A stretch of DNA of 64,000 nt from Microbacterium sp. MYb66. Lineage in GTDB: Bacteria > Actinomycetota > Actinomycetes > Actinomycetales > Microbacteriaceae. Shown here piece after piece: positions 1 to 9,348 of this stretch (its first letter is position 1; every line of letters begins with the position of its first letter). Location: the NCBI RefSeq assembly GCF_002979435.1, contig NZ_PCOV01000005.1, positions 186,001 through 250,000 on the forward strand, read 5' to 3'. The notes under the pieces are model-generated. The model had not been told where the DNA came from. It searched no databases and saw only the letters and a program-made list of their open reading frames with translations. The position numbers and the translations under genes are program-made.

Positions 1-2
1 TC

Positions 3-332
3 CCCAGCAACGTCGAGTTCGTCGAGAAGTACACCGAGATGCACGGCAACCCGCCCTCGGAGGACGAGGCCAACGCGTACACGACCGGTCAGGTCGTCGC
101 CGCAGCGGTCGAGGCCGTCGGCTGCGCCGAGCAGGGCGAGTGCCAGCAGGAGCTCATCGACTGGCTGCGCGACAACTCCGTCGACACCGTCGTCGGAGAG
201 CTCAGCTGGGACGAGACGGGCAAGCCCACCGGCGCGCACCTCATCCAGCAGTGGATCGACGGCGAGATCCTGATCGTCCTCCCCGAGGACGTCAAGGAAG
301 CCGACTTCCTCTTCCCGAAGCCGACGTGGTGA
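3..332 (+). CDS. ABC transporter substrate-binding protein, C-terminal fragment
   Basis: The gene is cut by the window edge; only the last 109 residues are present, read from base 3. The sequence is an acidic periplasmic-binding-protein tail with the Gly/Asp-rich end typical of Leu/Ile/Val-type (family 4) binding proteins. It ends 10 bp before the permease gene at 343. With that permease, a second permease and two ATPases following in order, it is the extracellular binding lipoprotein of the importer. The family name rests mainly on this context. The ligand (branched-chain amino acid, amide or urea) cannot be decided. Confidence 0.75.
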   Translation, partial: PSNVEFVEKYTEMHGNPPSEDEANAYTTGQVVAAAVEAVGCAEQGECQQELIDWLRDNSVDTVVGELSWDETGKPTGAHLIQQWIDGEILIVLPEDVKEADFLFPKPTW

Positions 333-342
333 TCCGCACATC

Positions 343-1227
343 GTGAGTGGAGCACTGCTGCTGCAAAGCCTGATCCTCGGCATCCTGCTGGGAGGGCTTT
401 ACGCCCTCCTGGCGGCCGGGCTCACGCTGTACTTCGGGATCATGCGCGTCGTCATGATCGCGCACTCCGCCTTCCTCATCCTGGCCGCGTACCTCGCGTG
501 GTGGTTCAACCGGGAGACCGGAATCGACCCGCTCGTGTCGCTCGTCGTCACCGTGCCCCTGTTCTTCCTGACCGGCGTCGTCATGCAGCGACTGCTCGTC
601 TCGAGGCTCAAGCCGCTGACCCTGACCATGATGTCGGTGCTGCTCACGTTCGCCGTGGCACTGATCATCGAGGGGGCGCTCGGGTTCTTCTTCACCGGAA
701 CCCAGCGCCGCATCCCCCTCCCGTATGCCAGTGCGAGTCTCGACTTCTTCGGCGCGCAGGTGCCGGTGGTCAAGCTCATCGCCTTCGGTCTCGCGGCCGT
801 CGCCCTCGCGCTCCTGTTCGTGCTGCTGAAGTACACGAAGTTCGGGCAGGCGCTGCGGGCGACGATCCAGCATCCGGAGGCCGCGCGACTGGTCGGCATC
901 AACACCGACCGCGTCGCCGGCTACGGGTTCGGACTCGGACTCGCCACGGCGGCGATCGGCGGCACCGCGCTCTCGCTCGATGCCACGATCTACCCGTCGC
1001 TGCACTGGCACTGGATCGGACCGCTCATGGCGATCATCGTCGTCGGCGGACTCGGCAGCATCCCGGGCGCCGCCATCGCGGCTCTCGTCCTCGGGATCGC
1101 GCAGAGCCTGCTCCAGCTCCCGCTGGGGCCGACGTGGGCGCAGACGGTGTTCTACGTCGCCCTCTTCGCGACGCTCATGTTCCGTCCGCAAGGATTCTTC
1201 GGAGGTCGTCTTGCCCAGCGTTTCTAG
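343..1227 (+). CDS. livH: Branched-chain amino-acid-type ABC transporter permease LivH
   Basis: A 294-residue integral membrane protein with about eight hydrophobic segments, the usual LivH length. It forms one half of the transmembrane channel of a family-4 ABC importer. The G-rich stretch near residues 228-250 (VVGGLGSIPGAAIAAL) is the conserved LivH/LivM coupling region that contacts the ATPases. The GTG start lies 10 bp after the binding-protein stop, and the 3' end overlaps the next gene by 17 bp. It is the second gene of the five-gene liv operon. Confidence 0.9.
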   Translation: MSGALLLQSLILGILLGGLYALLAAGLTLYFGIMRVVMIAHSAFLILAAYLAWWFNRETGIDPLVSLVVTVPLFFLTGVVMQRLLVSRLKPLTLTMMSVLLTFAVALIIEGALGFFFTGTQRRIPLPYASASLDFFGAQVPVVKLIAFGLAAVALALLFVLLKYTKFGQALRATIQHPEAARLVGINTDRVAGYGFGLGLATAAIGGTALSLDATIYPSLHWHWIGPLMAIIVVGGLGSIPGAAIAALVLGIAQSLLQLPLGPTWAQTVFYVALFATLMFRPQGFFGGRLAQRF

Positions 1228-2326
1228 TAGAGAGCCGATCGCCACCGAGACGGTCGTGATCGCTCCATCCGCCCCCGCGCGGCGCACCTCGGCGAAGTGG
1301 GTGAGCATCGTCCTCCTCATCGTGGGCGCAGCTCTGATCCTCTCGTTCCCGACCATCGCCCCGAACCCGTACATCCTGTCGGCGGGCGTCGTGATCCTCA
1401 ACTACGCCGTGCTGTCGACGGGGTGGAACTTCATGGGCGGGTTCACGGGATACATCTCCCTCGGGCACGCCGCCTACTTCGGACTCGGCGCCTACGGCAC
1501 CGGGCTCCTGATCAAGTACCTCGACCTTCCGGGCTTCGCCGCCTGGATCCTCGCGGCCGTGCTCGTCTCGATCATCGCGATCCCGATCGGCATCGCCGCC
1601 CTCCGGGTGCGCGGCGCCTCGTTCGTGATCGTGTCGATCGCCTTCGTCCTGATCATGCTGCTGGTCTTCCAGAGCTGGCGCGAGGTCACCGGCGGCTCCG
1701 AGGGATTGAACGTCCCGCGGCCGTTCGACGTGCTGCGTCCCGAGCACCACCGCATCTTCTACTACCTGTTCGCAGGCCTCCTGGCCGCAGCTCTCCTGGT
1801 GTGGTGGATCATCGACCGGTCCAAGTTCGGGACGGCGCTCAAGTCGATCCGCGAGGACGAGGACAAGGCGCAGTCGCTCGGGGTCCCCACCACGCGGTAC
1901 AAGCTGATCGCCTACGTGCTGTCGGCGCTGTTCGTCTCCCTGGGCGGCGGACTCTACGCCCTGTGGTTCGGCGACCTAGATCCCATCTTCCAGTTCTCGA
2001 TCCTGATCGGCTCGTACATGGTGCTGATGGCGCTGCTCGGCGGGGTGCGCAACCTCTTCGGCCCGCTGCTCGGAGCCGTCGTGGTCGGCATCGCGCTCGA
2101 GTATTTCAAGCTCGAGTTCGGCGACACGCAGTTCCACCTCATCGCCACCGGCATCCTGCTCGGCATCGTCGTCCTGTTCATGCCCGACGGCATCATTCCC
2201 GCCGTGAAGGGACTGTTCACGCGCTCGTCGAACGCGGCATCGATCCGCGAGGTCACCGCCGGCGAGCTGCTCGAGCAGAACAAGACCCGAACAGCGGATG
2301 CCTCGACGAAGGAGACGTCGTCATGA
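1211..2326 (+). CDS. livM: Branched-chain amino-acid-type ABC transporter permease LivM
   Basis: The second channel subunit, 371 residues with about nine to ten membrane segments and the LivM signature region (GYISLGHAAYFGLGAYGTG, residues about 80-98). The frame is open far upstream. The TTG at 1211 is preferred because GGAGG at 1201-1205 sits 5 nt before it and it overlaps livH in the usual way; an in-frame GTG at 1256 is the alternative. A short cytoplasmic Ala/Pro-rich leader precedes the first membrane segment. The stop overlaps the livG start (ATGA). Confidence 0.88.
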   Translation: MPSVSSREPIATETVVIAPSAPARRTSAKWVSIVLLIVGAALILSFPTIAPNPYILSAGVVILNYAVLSTGWNFMGGFTGYISLGHAAYFGLGAYGTGLLIKYLDLPGFAAWILAAVLVSIIAIPIGIAALRVRGASFVIVSIAFVLIMLLVFQSWREVTGGSEGLNVPRPFDVLRPEHHRIFYYLFAGLLAAALLVWWIIDRSKFGTALKSIREDEDKAQSLGVPTTRYKLIAYVLSALFVSLGGGLYALWFGDLDPIFQFSILIGSYMVLMALLGGVRNLFGPLLGAVVVGIALEYFKLEFGDTQFHLIATGILLGIVVLFMPDGIIPAVKGLFTRSSNAASIREVTAGELLEQNKTRTADASTKETSS

Positions 2327-3087
2327 ACGCCCCCACGGCACAGTCCACCCGCACGCTGGAGAGCCTGAGCACGGTCGAGATGACCAAGTCCTTCGGCGGC
2401 GTCACCGCCGTCGACGGCGCGACGGTCACGTTCCAGGAGGGCAAGGTCAACGGCCTGATCGGGCCGAACGGCTCGGGCAAGACCACCTTCTTCAACTGCG
2501 TCACCGGCATGATCAAGCCTGACTCGGGCGAGGTGCGGTACCGGGGGCAGGCGATCACCCGCAAGTCGCCCGACCGCATCGCCCGCGCCGGCATCGGTCG
2601 CAGCTTCCAGCTCTGCCGGGTGTTCCCGCGCATGACGGTGATGGAGAACCTGCTCGTGGCGGTGCGCAGCACGAGCATCCGCCAGCAGTTGCGTTCCGCG
2701 CACGATCCGGACGAGCTGGAGCGGGCGCGCGGTTGGCTGCGGCGCGTCGGCATCGACCACCTCGAGCACGCCGAGGCCCGCAACCTCAGCTACGGCCAGC
2801 AGAAGCTGCTGGAGCTGGCGGGCGTGCTCATGGGCGAACCCGACACGATCATGCTCGACGAGCCGGCCGGTGGCGTGAACCCCGCCCTCATCGGACGCAT
2901 CGCCACCCTGGTGCGCGAGCTCAACGAAGAGGGCAAGACGTTCATCATCGTCGAGCACAACATGGAGATGGTCATGAGCCTGTGCGACCACGTCGTGGTG
3001 TTCGACCGCGGGCGCCAGATCGCCGAGGGAACGCCTGCGATCATCCAGCAAGACCCGCGAGTCCTGGAGGCCTATCTTGGAGTCTGA
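2323..3087 (+). CDS. livG: Branched-chain amino-acid-type ABC transporter ATPase LivG
   Basis: A 254-residue nucleotide-binding subunit. Walker A is GPNGSGKTT (about residues 47-55). The signature is LSYGQ rather than LSGGQ, which is normal for LivG. Walker B is IMLDEP, followed by the switch His in VEHN. It couples ATP hydrolysis to LivHM in the membrane. The start overlaps the livM stop by ATGA, so the two are translationally coupled. Its own end overlaps the livF start by 11 bp. Confidence 0.92.
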   Translation: MNAPTAQSTRTLESLSTVEMTKSFGGVTAVDGATVTFQEGKVNGLIGPNGSGKTTFFNCVTGMIKPDSGEVRYRGQAITRKSPDRIARAGIGRSFQLCRVFPRMTVMENLLVAVRSTSIRQQLRSAHDPDELERARGWLRRVGIDHLEHAEARNLSYGQQKLLELAGVLMGEPDTIMLDEPAGGVNPALIGRIATLVRELNEEGKTFIIVEHNMEMVMSLCDHVVVFDRGRQIAEGTPAIIQQDPRVLEAYLGV

Positions 3088-3829
3088 AGCGAAGAACCTG
3101 CTCGAGCTGCGCGACATCGAGGCCGGCTACGGTCGGGCGGCGCTCGTGCTCCGCGGCCTCACGGTCGAGGTGCCGCCCGGATCGGTGGTCTGCCTCGTCG
3201 GCCCCAACGGCGCCGGCAAGTCGACCGTGCTCAAGGTGGCCAGCGGCATGCTCAAGCCCCGGTCGGGGAAGATCGAGGTCGACGGCCGCGACATCACCGG
3301 CGAGGGGCCGCAGTCGATGCTGCGCCACGGGCTCGCGCACGTGCTGCAGGGGCACAGCGTGTTCCGCGAGATGACGGTCGGTGAGAACGTGATGCTCGGC
3401 GCCTTCACCCTCAAGGACCAGAAGGTCATCCAGGAGCGCGTCGAGTTCGTGCAGAACCTTTTCCCCATCGTGGGGGAGCGGTGGAAGCAGCTCGCCGGCC
3501 TGCTCTCGGGCGGTCAGCAGAAGCAGGTCGAGTTCGCGCGATCGCTGATGGTGAGCCCGAAGGTCGTGCTGCTCGACGAGCCCTCGATGGGCCTGGACCC
3601 CAAGACGACCGAGAAGGTCTTCGAGCAGATCGTGCGCATGCGCGACGCCGGAACCGCGGTGCTGCTCGTGGAGCAGAACGCGCGGCGGGCGCTCGAGACC
3701 GCAGACATCGGGTGCGTCCTCGACCTCGGTCGGGTGCACATCTCGGGCCCGGCATCCGAACTGCTTGCGGACCCGACACTCGCGGCCCTGTACCTGGGCG
3801 GCAAGCCGGCCGTCCCCGACGCCGGCTGA
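3077..3829 (+). CDS. livF: Branched-chain amino-acid-type ABC transporter ATPase LivF
   Basis: The second nucleotide-binding subunit, 250 residues, with Walker A GPNGAGKST, signature LSGGQ, Walker B VLLDEP and the LivF-type end of Walker B (PSMGLDPK). The TTG start at 3077 lies inside the end of livG, with GGAGG at 3066-3070 upstream; no ATG or GTG start is better placed. It is the last gene of the operon and is followed within 10 bp by a strong intrinsic terminator. Confidence 0.9.
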   Translation: MESEAKNLLELRDIEAGYGRAALVLRGLTVEVPPGSVVCLVGPNGAGKSTVLKVASGMLKPRSGKIEVDGRDITGEGPQSMLRHGLAHVLQGHSVFREMTVGENVMLGAFTLKDQKVIQERVEFVQNLFPIVGERWKQLAGLLSGGQQKQVEFARSLMVSPKVVLLDEPSMGLDPKTTEKVFEQIVRMRDAGTAVLLVEQNARRALETADIGCVLDLGRVHISGPASELLADPTLAALYLGGKPAVPDAG

Positions 3830-3837
3830 ACCCCCGG

Positions 3838-3873
3838 GCGGGAGGAGGCAGTCGATGCCTCCTCCCGCTTTTT
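3838..3873 (+). terminator. Intrinsic terminator of the liv operon
   Basis: A 13-bp GC-rich stem (3838-3850 with 3856-3868) around a 5-nt loop is followed by TTTTT at 3869-3873. It stands 8 bp after the livF stop and separates the liv operon from the secreted-protein gene. Confidence 0.9.
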
Positions 3874-3885
3874 CGTCCATCCTGC

Positions 3886-3909
3886 GAAAGCGCTTCCGAA
3901 AGCGTTTCC
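3886..3909. promoter_or_regulatory. Tandem LacI-family operators upstream of the secreted protein
   Basis: Two directly adjacent 12-bp near-palindromes, GAAAGCGCTTCC (3886-3897) and GAAAGCGTTTCC (3898-3909), carry the centred CpG core typical of LacI-family operators. They resemble the two sites at 9351-9362 and 9374-9385 next to the LacI gene, so the same repressor probably controls the 4022 gene. This is inference from sequence likeness. Confidence 0.65.
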
Positions 3910-4021
3910 GCCCTGACTCGCTCCACCGCTCCACCCACCCTCCTCGCTGCAGTGCCGCCCCGGGGAGGGAGGACGACCCATCGGCACGACACCGCACGAC
4001 GACGACGTTGAGAGGTTTCTG

Positions 4022-7000
4022 ATGCACGAACGAATCATGCGACCCGCGAGCTCGAGCACCCGATCGGCGGCACCTCCTCCTCGATCCTTCGGCGTGCGAC
4101 GAACGGGTGCGCTGGTCGCCGCGGCGGCCGTCGTCGGAGCATTGCTGACCGCGACCCCGGCCGCCGCTGCGGAGCCGTTCACCGAGCTGGTCGACTTCGA
4201 GGCGTACGAGCGCGTCGCACTGAACGGGCAGGACGGGTGGGCGGCGTCGGCCGCCCCGCGTGTGATCGCCGACCCGCTGAACGGCAACAACCAGGTCGTG
4301 GAATCCGTCGGAGGAGGGCAGCAGTCGTACCGTGCCATCCCCGCCATCGCGGAGGGCGACACCGGCACGCTCTTCTTCCGGTTCCTGCGCACGGGCAACG
4401 TCGACACCTCCTTCGGGCTCACCGATGTCGATGCGCCGAACGACTACGCGAACAGCCGCGCCTACGTGAACAACCAGAATGACGACGTGCTGCGTGTCCG
4501 TGACGGCGGCGCGTTCAAGCCGGCGGGCGTGTGGTCGCGCGACGCCTGGCAGTGCGTGTGGATCGTCGCCGACAACGCGGCCGACAAGGTCACCGTGTAC
4601 AGCCAGGGCGGTGCGTACGAGACGCAGACCCGTCTCCCGGAGGGGACCGAGCAGCAGTTCGGCTTCCGCCAGGCGGTGAACGGCGCACTCGACCGGTTCT
4701 TCTGGAAGAACGGCGCCTCCAGTGCGGGACGTCTGCTGCTCGATGACGTCGCGGTCGACAACACGGGCGAGAACCTCGCGATCGCCACCGGGAACCCCGG
4801 CGACTGCGCTCCGGGCGGCACGGCGAGCGAGCCGCTGCTGAACCCGCTCCCCGACCCCGCACTCGCCGACCTCGGCATCGAGGTGACCGAGCTCGCGCAG
4901 CTGCCGAAGTCGCAGACGACACCGGCCACGCAGGACCAGCGTCTCGTACGCCACAACCGGATCACGCACCTCGACGAGGTGCCGGACGACTCAGGTCGGC
5001 TCATGGTGCCCGACAACAACGACATCCTCTATCTGGTCGACAAGGAGTCGGGCGAGTACGTCCCGTACCTCAATGTCCGGAACGAGTTCGTCGACAACTT
5101 CCACAACAGCGCGGGACTCGGAACGGGTCTCGGCTCCGCGGAGTTCCACCCCGACTTCGCCGAGAACGGGCTGTTCTACACCGTGCACACCGAGGGCGGC
5201 ACGGCGCTGACCGAAGACACCCCGGACTTCCCGGCCTTCGGCACCACCGCGTTCCACAGCGTGATCACGGAGTGGAAGGCCGACGATCCTTCGGCGGCGA
5301 CCTTCGCGGGCACGCACCGCGAGGTCATGCGCATCCCGTTCGCCGGGCGGGTGCACACCGTGCAGCAGATCGCGTTCAATCCGACGGTGTCGGAGGGCGA
5401 CGCCGACTACGGCAACCTGTACGTCCTCGTCGGCGACGGCGGCAACGGCGTCGGCAACGGCAACCCGCAGGATCTGGCCACGCCGCAGGGCAAGATCCTG
5501 CGCGTCGATCCGACGGGCGACGACAGCGAGAACGGCGAGTACGGTGTGCCGGCGGACAACCCGTTCGTCGACGAAGCGGATGCGCTGCCGGAGATCTACG
5601 CCGTCGGCATGCGCGACCCGCACCGCATCAGCTGGGACACCGAGGGCGACCACACCATGTACCTCGCGCACATCGGCGAGTGGCAGGTCGAGTCGGTCTA
5701 CGCCGTCGAGCCGGGGGACAACTTCGGCTGGTCGGTGCGTGAGGGGTCGTTCCTCGCCGAGAATCGACAGATCTTCCCGCTGCCGGCCGACGACGCCGAG
5801 AACGGCTTCACCTACCCGGTGGCCGCCTACGACCACAACCGCGACCCCGGCCAGACCGGCGACGCGGGAGTGGCCGTGAACGGCGGATTCGTCTACCGCG
5901 GCGAGATCCCCGAGCTGCAGGGACGCTACCTGTTCACCGATCTGGTGCGCGGGTGGGTGCTGTCCACGGATGCCGAGGAGATGGTGCGCAACGACGGCGA
6001 CATCGACGACCTCGCCACGATCGAGGAGTTGCGGGTCTTCGCCGACGGTGTGGAGACCACGTTCCAGGAGCTGGTCGGCGACAAGCGCGTCGACCTGCGG
6101 TTCGGCTCCGACGCCGACGGCGAGCTCTACCTCGTCTCCAAGGCGAACGGCAAGATCTGGAAGGTGACGGGGGCGCGCTCGGTCGAGGAACCGACCAACC
6201 CGTTCGTCCTCCCCGCACTCGCGCCGAACCTGGTCACGCACCACGACTTCGACCACCCGGATGCGGCGAAGCCGACGATCGAGCTCGACCAGGGACGCTC
6301 CGGCACCGACATCTCCCTGATCAACGGCGGGGTCGAGATGCGGGTCGCCGATCGTGCCTACCCCGGTGCGGGGGAAGCGCTCCAGACGCAGCAGATGAGT
6401 CCGCGGACCGCGTCGAACGACGACTGGAAGGCGGGCATCTACGATGCGGACGGCGTCGAGTCGCTGGACAGGTTCGCCGGTACGGACAAGGCCTCCGTCA
6501 TGGGCTGGTTCAAGCCGACCGGTGATCACCCCGCCCTGAACTCGGGGACCGCGAACCCGGACGACGTGTACAACGCGATCGGTCTCGCGGGCGTGCTCAC
6601 CGGCACGTCCGACGGCCATGCGGTGCGGGCACTGCTCGAGGTCATCACGGTCGACGGCGAGCTCAAGCTCGTGGCGCTCGGGCGTCGCGTCGACGGGGCA
6701 GGCTCCTGGACCTTCGCGGCCGACCTGCCGTGGAACGAGATCCTCAAGAAGGGGCAGTGGGTGCACCTCGCCGCGACCTTCGACTTCGCGGCGGGCGAGA
6801 TGAAGCTGTTCATGAACGGCGAGGAGCTCGCGGGGAAGTACACCGCAGCCAACCCGTGGGGTGACGGATCCACGTCCGACACCGCACCGGCAGGGATCAA
6901 GATCGGCGGCAGCTTCCCGCAGAACACGAAGGAGGCCAATCCGTTCAACGGGCGGATGGACGACATCATGCTGCTCGACACGGTGCCGACCGCCGAGCAG

Positions 7001-8212
7001 GTGGCCGCGCAGTACGCGCTGTACGCCGTGCCCCCGGTCGAGCCGCCGACGCCGCCGACGTGCACTCCGGACGGCGAGGTCATCACGGACGTGATGGGGG
7101 AGGGCGACTGGGCGCCGCGGACACCGGCCAAGTGGGACTTCCCCGGCGACGACGTCGTGCTCACCGAGGCGGGGACGAACCCGAACGACGGCATCCGCCG
7201 ACCGTTCGAGTACGCCGTGCTCACCGAGGGGCCGGAGCTCGGATCATTCGACCTCACCGGCCAGGTGCGGCTCGACGAGAAGGCTTCCGTGAACAACCGC
7301 GACGTGATCATCGTCTTCGGATGGAAGTCGGACACGGAGTACTACTACGCCCACCTCTCGCAGGACAATTCGATCTACCCGCACAACGGCATCTTCAAGG
7401 TGAACAAGGCCGACCGCGAGCGGATCGACGACCAGTGGGACGGCGCGGTGGGTGCTCCGCCGGCGGTCACCGACGAGGAGTGGCACGACGTGCGCGTGGT
7501 CCGCTGCGTCGACAGCGGCGACATCGCCGTCTACGTCGACGGGCTCGACACCCCGCTGATGACCGCGAACGACAAGACGTTCCCCGAGGGTCGGGTGGGC
7601 TTCGGCTCCTTCGACAACTTCGGGCGTCTCCGCGACCTCTCGGTCACGGCGGCGGCGACGGACACCACGGCTCCCGTGGCGACCGTCAAGAGCGGCGCGG
7701 AGTTCACGGTCGGCCGTGACGGCATCTACAGCAAGGTGTCGTTCGCACTCCAGGACGAGGGGACCATCGATCGTCTGACCCTCAACGGCGTCGAGAAGGA
7801 CCTGACGAACGCTGCGTGGTCTGACTTGAACGGGGTGGTGCCCGGTGCCTTCGGCGCGGTGGAAGGAGCGAACACGCTGGTCGTGTACGACGTGGCCGGC
7901 AACGCCACCACGGTCACCTTCACCCTCGACGTCACGGCCCCCACCGTGACGGTCAAGGAGGGCGACCAGTTCACGGTGGGTGCGAACGGCGCCTACAGTC
8001 TGGTGTCATACAAGCTCAACGACGCCGGCAAGGTCGATCGGCTGACGGTCAACGGAGTTGCGAAGGACCTGACGGACAACGTCTGGTCCGACCTCAACTT
8101 CCTGAAGCCGGGAGCCTTCGGCGCTGTCTCCGGGGCGAACACGCTGGTCGTGTACGACGTGGCGGGCAACGCCACGACCGTGCCGTTCACCGTGACCGGC
8201 GCCGGCGGATAG
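4022..8212 (+). CDS. Secreted multidomain protein: glucose/sorbosone-dehydrogenase-like propeller, LamG-like domains and C-terminal repeats
   Basis: A 1396-residue protein with a twin-Arg-containing N-terminus and a signal peptide ending at an Ala cluster (residues about 46-50), so it is exported. Residues about 55-265 look like a concanavalin-type beta-sandwich. Residues about 313-716 match the PQQ-dependent glucose/sorbosone dehydrogenase beta-propeller (motifs GLGSAEFHP, GKILRVDP, MRDPHRISWD). Residues about 733-1003 are a LamG-like sandwich and residues about 1013-1210 another sugar-hydrolase-associated sandwich. Two repeats of about 85 residues (1215-1303 and 1303-1395), both ending NTLVVYDVAGNATT, finish the protein. 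There is no LPXTG anchor. GAGAGG lies 6 nt before the ATG; a second ATG at 4037 is possible. The operators upstream suggest co-regulation with the rhamnosidase locus. Enzymatic activity is unproven. Confidence 0.8.
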   Translation: MHERIMRPASSSTRSAAPPPRSFGVRRTGALVAAAAVVGALLTATPAAAAEPFTELVDFEAYERVALNGQDGWAASAAPRVIADPLNGNNQVVESVGGGQQSYRAIPAIAEGDTGTLFFRFLRTGNVDTSFGLTDVDAPNDYANSRAYVNNQNDDVLRVRDGGAFKPAGVWSRDAWQCVWIVADNAADKVTVYSQGGAYETQTRLPEGTEQQFGFRQAVNGALDRFFWKNGASSAGRLLLDDVAVDNTGENLAIATGNPGDCAPGGTASEPLLNPLPDPALADLGIEVTELAQLPKSQTTPATQDQRLVRHNRITHLDEVPDDSGRLMVPDNNDILYLVDKESGEYVPYLNVRNEFVDNFHNSAGLGTGLGSAEFHPDFAENGLFYTVHTEGGTALTEDTPDFPAFGTTAFHSVITEWKADDPSAATFAGTHREVMRIPFAGRVHTVQQIAFNPTVSEGDADYGNLYVLVGDGGNGVGNGNPQDLATPQGKILRVDPTGDDSENGEYGVPADNPFVDEADALPEIYAVGMRDPHRISWDTEGDHTMYLAHIGEWQVESVYAVEPGDNFGWSVREGSFLAENRQIFPLPADDAENGFTYPVAAYDHNRDPGQTGDAGVAVNGGFVYRGEIPELQGRYLFTDLVRGWVLSTDAEEMVRNDGDIDDLATIEELRVFADGVETTFQELVGDKRVDLRFGSDADGELYLVSKANGKIWKVTGARSVEEPTNPFVLPALAPNLVTHHDFDHPDAAKPTIELDQGRSGTDISLINGGVEMRVADRAYPGAGEALQTQQMSPRTASNDDWKAGIYDADGVESLDRFAGTDKASVMGWFKPTGDHPALNSGTANPDDVYNAIGLAGVLTGTSDGHAVRALLEVITVDGELKLVALGRRVDGAGSWTFAADLPWNEILKKGQWVHLAATFDFAAGEMKLFMNGEELAGKYTAANPWGDGSTSDTAPAGIKIGGSFPQNTKEANPFNGRMDDIMLLDTVPTAEQVAAQYALYAVPPVEPPTPPTCTPDGEVITDVMGEGDWAPRTPAKWDFPGDDVVLTEAGTNPNDGIRRPFEYAVLTEGPELGSFDLTGQVRLDEKASVNNRDVIIVFGWKSDTEYYYAHLSQDNSIYPHNGIFKVNKADRERIDDQWDGAVGAPPAVTDEEWHDVRVVRCVDSGDIAVYVDGLDTPLMTANDKTFPEGRVGFGSFDNFGRLRDLSVTAAATDTTAPVATVKSGAEFTVGRDGIYSKVSFALQDEGTIDRLTLNGVEKDLTNAAWSDLNGVVPGAFGAVEGANTLVVYDVAGNATTVTFTLDVTAPTVTVKEGDQFTVGANGAYSLVSYKLNDAGKVDRLTVNGVAKDLTDNVWSDLNFLKPGAFGAVSGANTLVVYDVAGNATTVPFTVTGAGG

Positions 8213-8224
8213 TCGCACACGAAG

Positions 8225-8269
8225 ACAGGGCGGCCCCCGGGACGAGTTTCGTCCCGGGGGCCGCCCTGT
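8225..8269. terminator. Bidirectional terminator between converging genes
   Basis: A perfect 19-bp stem (8225-8243 with 8251-8269) with a 7-nt loop lies between the converging secreted-protein gene and the LacI gene. It lacks a clear T-run on the plus side, as is common for actinobacterial hairpin terminators. Confidence 0.85.
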
Positions 8270-8278
8270 GCGTCTGCG

Positions 8279-9310
8279 TCAGACGACGGCCGAGCTCGCG
8301 CGCGCGAAGAGCGTGGGCGTCATCGTGATCGTGCGGTGCGTGTGGCCCACGGGATCCGCGATCTCCTCATAGAGCACCTGGGCGGCGGTGCGCCCCATCT
8401 CGTGTCCCGGCTGGCCCACGCTGGTGATCGGGATCGAGCTGTCCTGCGCGAAGTGGTTGTTGTCGTAGCCGACCACGGCGATGTCCGAGGGGACGTGCAT
8501 GCCGGCGAGCTGCATGGTCTGGATCGCGCCCGCGGCCAGGGCGTCGGCGGCGGCGAAGAGCCCGTCGGGGCGCTCGCCGACGGGTCGGGAGCTGAGCATC
8601 TCGCCGAGCGCGTAGCCACCGCGCACGGTGATGCTGTGGGTCTCGATCGTCTCCAGCTGGGCATCGGCGACCTCGGCGACGGCCCGCTGCGCTCCGATGC
8701 GACGCTGTGCGATCGCGGAGAGCGAGAACGGACCACCGGCGAATGCCAGGCGGCGCAGCCCCTGATCGAGCAGATGCCTGGTGGCGAGGTAGCCGCCGAG
8801 CTCCTCGTCGACGACCACGCCGCAGGCGTCGTCGTCTCCCGGCCAGTTCACGTGCACGACCGGCATGCCGCGGTGGCGGGCGGCGCGAGCGGCATCGAGA
8901 GGGGCGTCGAGCGGGGCGAGGAGGATGCCCGCCACCTTCGCCTCCTCGAACACGCTGATGTAGGAGTCCTGCTTCGCGAGGTTCACGTCGCTGTTGGCGA
9001 GGAGGAGGCGGATGTTGTGCGCATCGAGCTCCTCCTCGACGCCGCGAGCCATGTCGACGAAGAACGAGTTGCCGACGTCGACGACCACGAATCCCACGGT
9101 GTCGGCTCGCCCGGTGACGAGGGAGCGGGCGGCGTTGTTGCGCACGAACCCGAGTTCGTCGATGGCGTTCAGCACCCGCTCGCGCGTCTCCTGCGCGACG
9201 ATCTGCGGATTGTTCAGCACGTTCGACACCGTGCCGAGGGCGACGCCCGCGTGCCGGGCGACGTCAGCCATCACCGGGCGGGGCCGACTCGCGTCGGGGG
9301 AGGTGGTCAT
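8279..9310 (-). CDS. LacI-family transcriptional regulator of the rhamnoside locus
   Basis: A 343-residue protein with an N-terminal helix-turn-helix and hinge (residues about 13-65, containing MADVARHAGVALGTVSNVLN) and a periplasmic-binding-protein-like effector domain, the standard LacI/PurR layout and length. It is transcribed away from the sugar ABC genes, and two palindromes stand between them. It most likely represses the importer and GH78 genes, itself and the secreted protein, with a sugar as inducer. The effector cannot be read from the sequence. Confidence 0.92.
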   Translation of the reverse strand: MTTSPDASRPRPVMADVARHAGVALGTVSNVLNNPQIVAQETRERVLNAIDELGFVRNNAARSLVTGRADTVGFVVVDVGNSFFVDMARGVEEELDAHNIRLLLANSDVNLAKQDSYISVFEEAKVAGILLAPLDAPLDAARAARHRGMPVVHVNWPGDDDACGVVVDEELGGYLATRHLLDQGLRRLAFAGGPFSLSAIAQRRIGAQRAVAEVADAQLETIETHSITVRGGYALGEMLSSRPVGERPDGLFAAADALAAGAIQTMQLAGMHVPSDIAVVGYDNNHFAQDSSIPITSVGQPGHEMGRTAAQVLYEEIADPVGHTHRTITMTPTLFARASSAVV

Positions 9311-9348
9311 GTGGTGGTCGTCCGTTCGTCGCGAAATGACATTTGCTT

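Noticed and set aside
1..3829. Urea transporter (urtABCDE) instead of liv
   Set aside because: Layout is compatible, but there are no urease genes and nothing specific to Urt proteins; the general liv call is safer.
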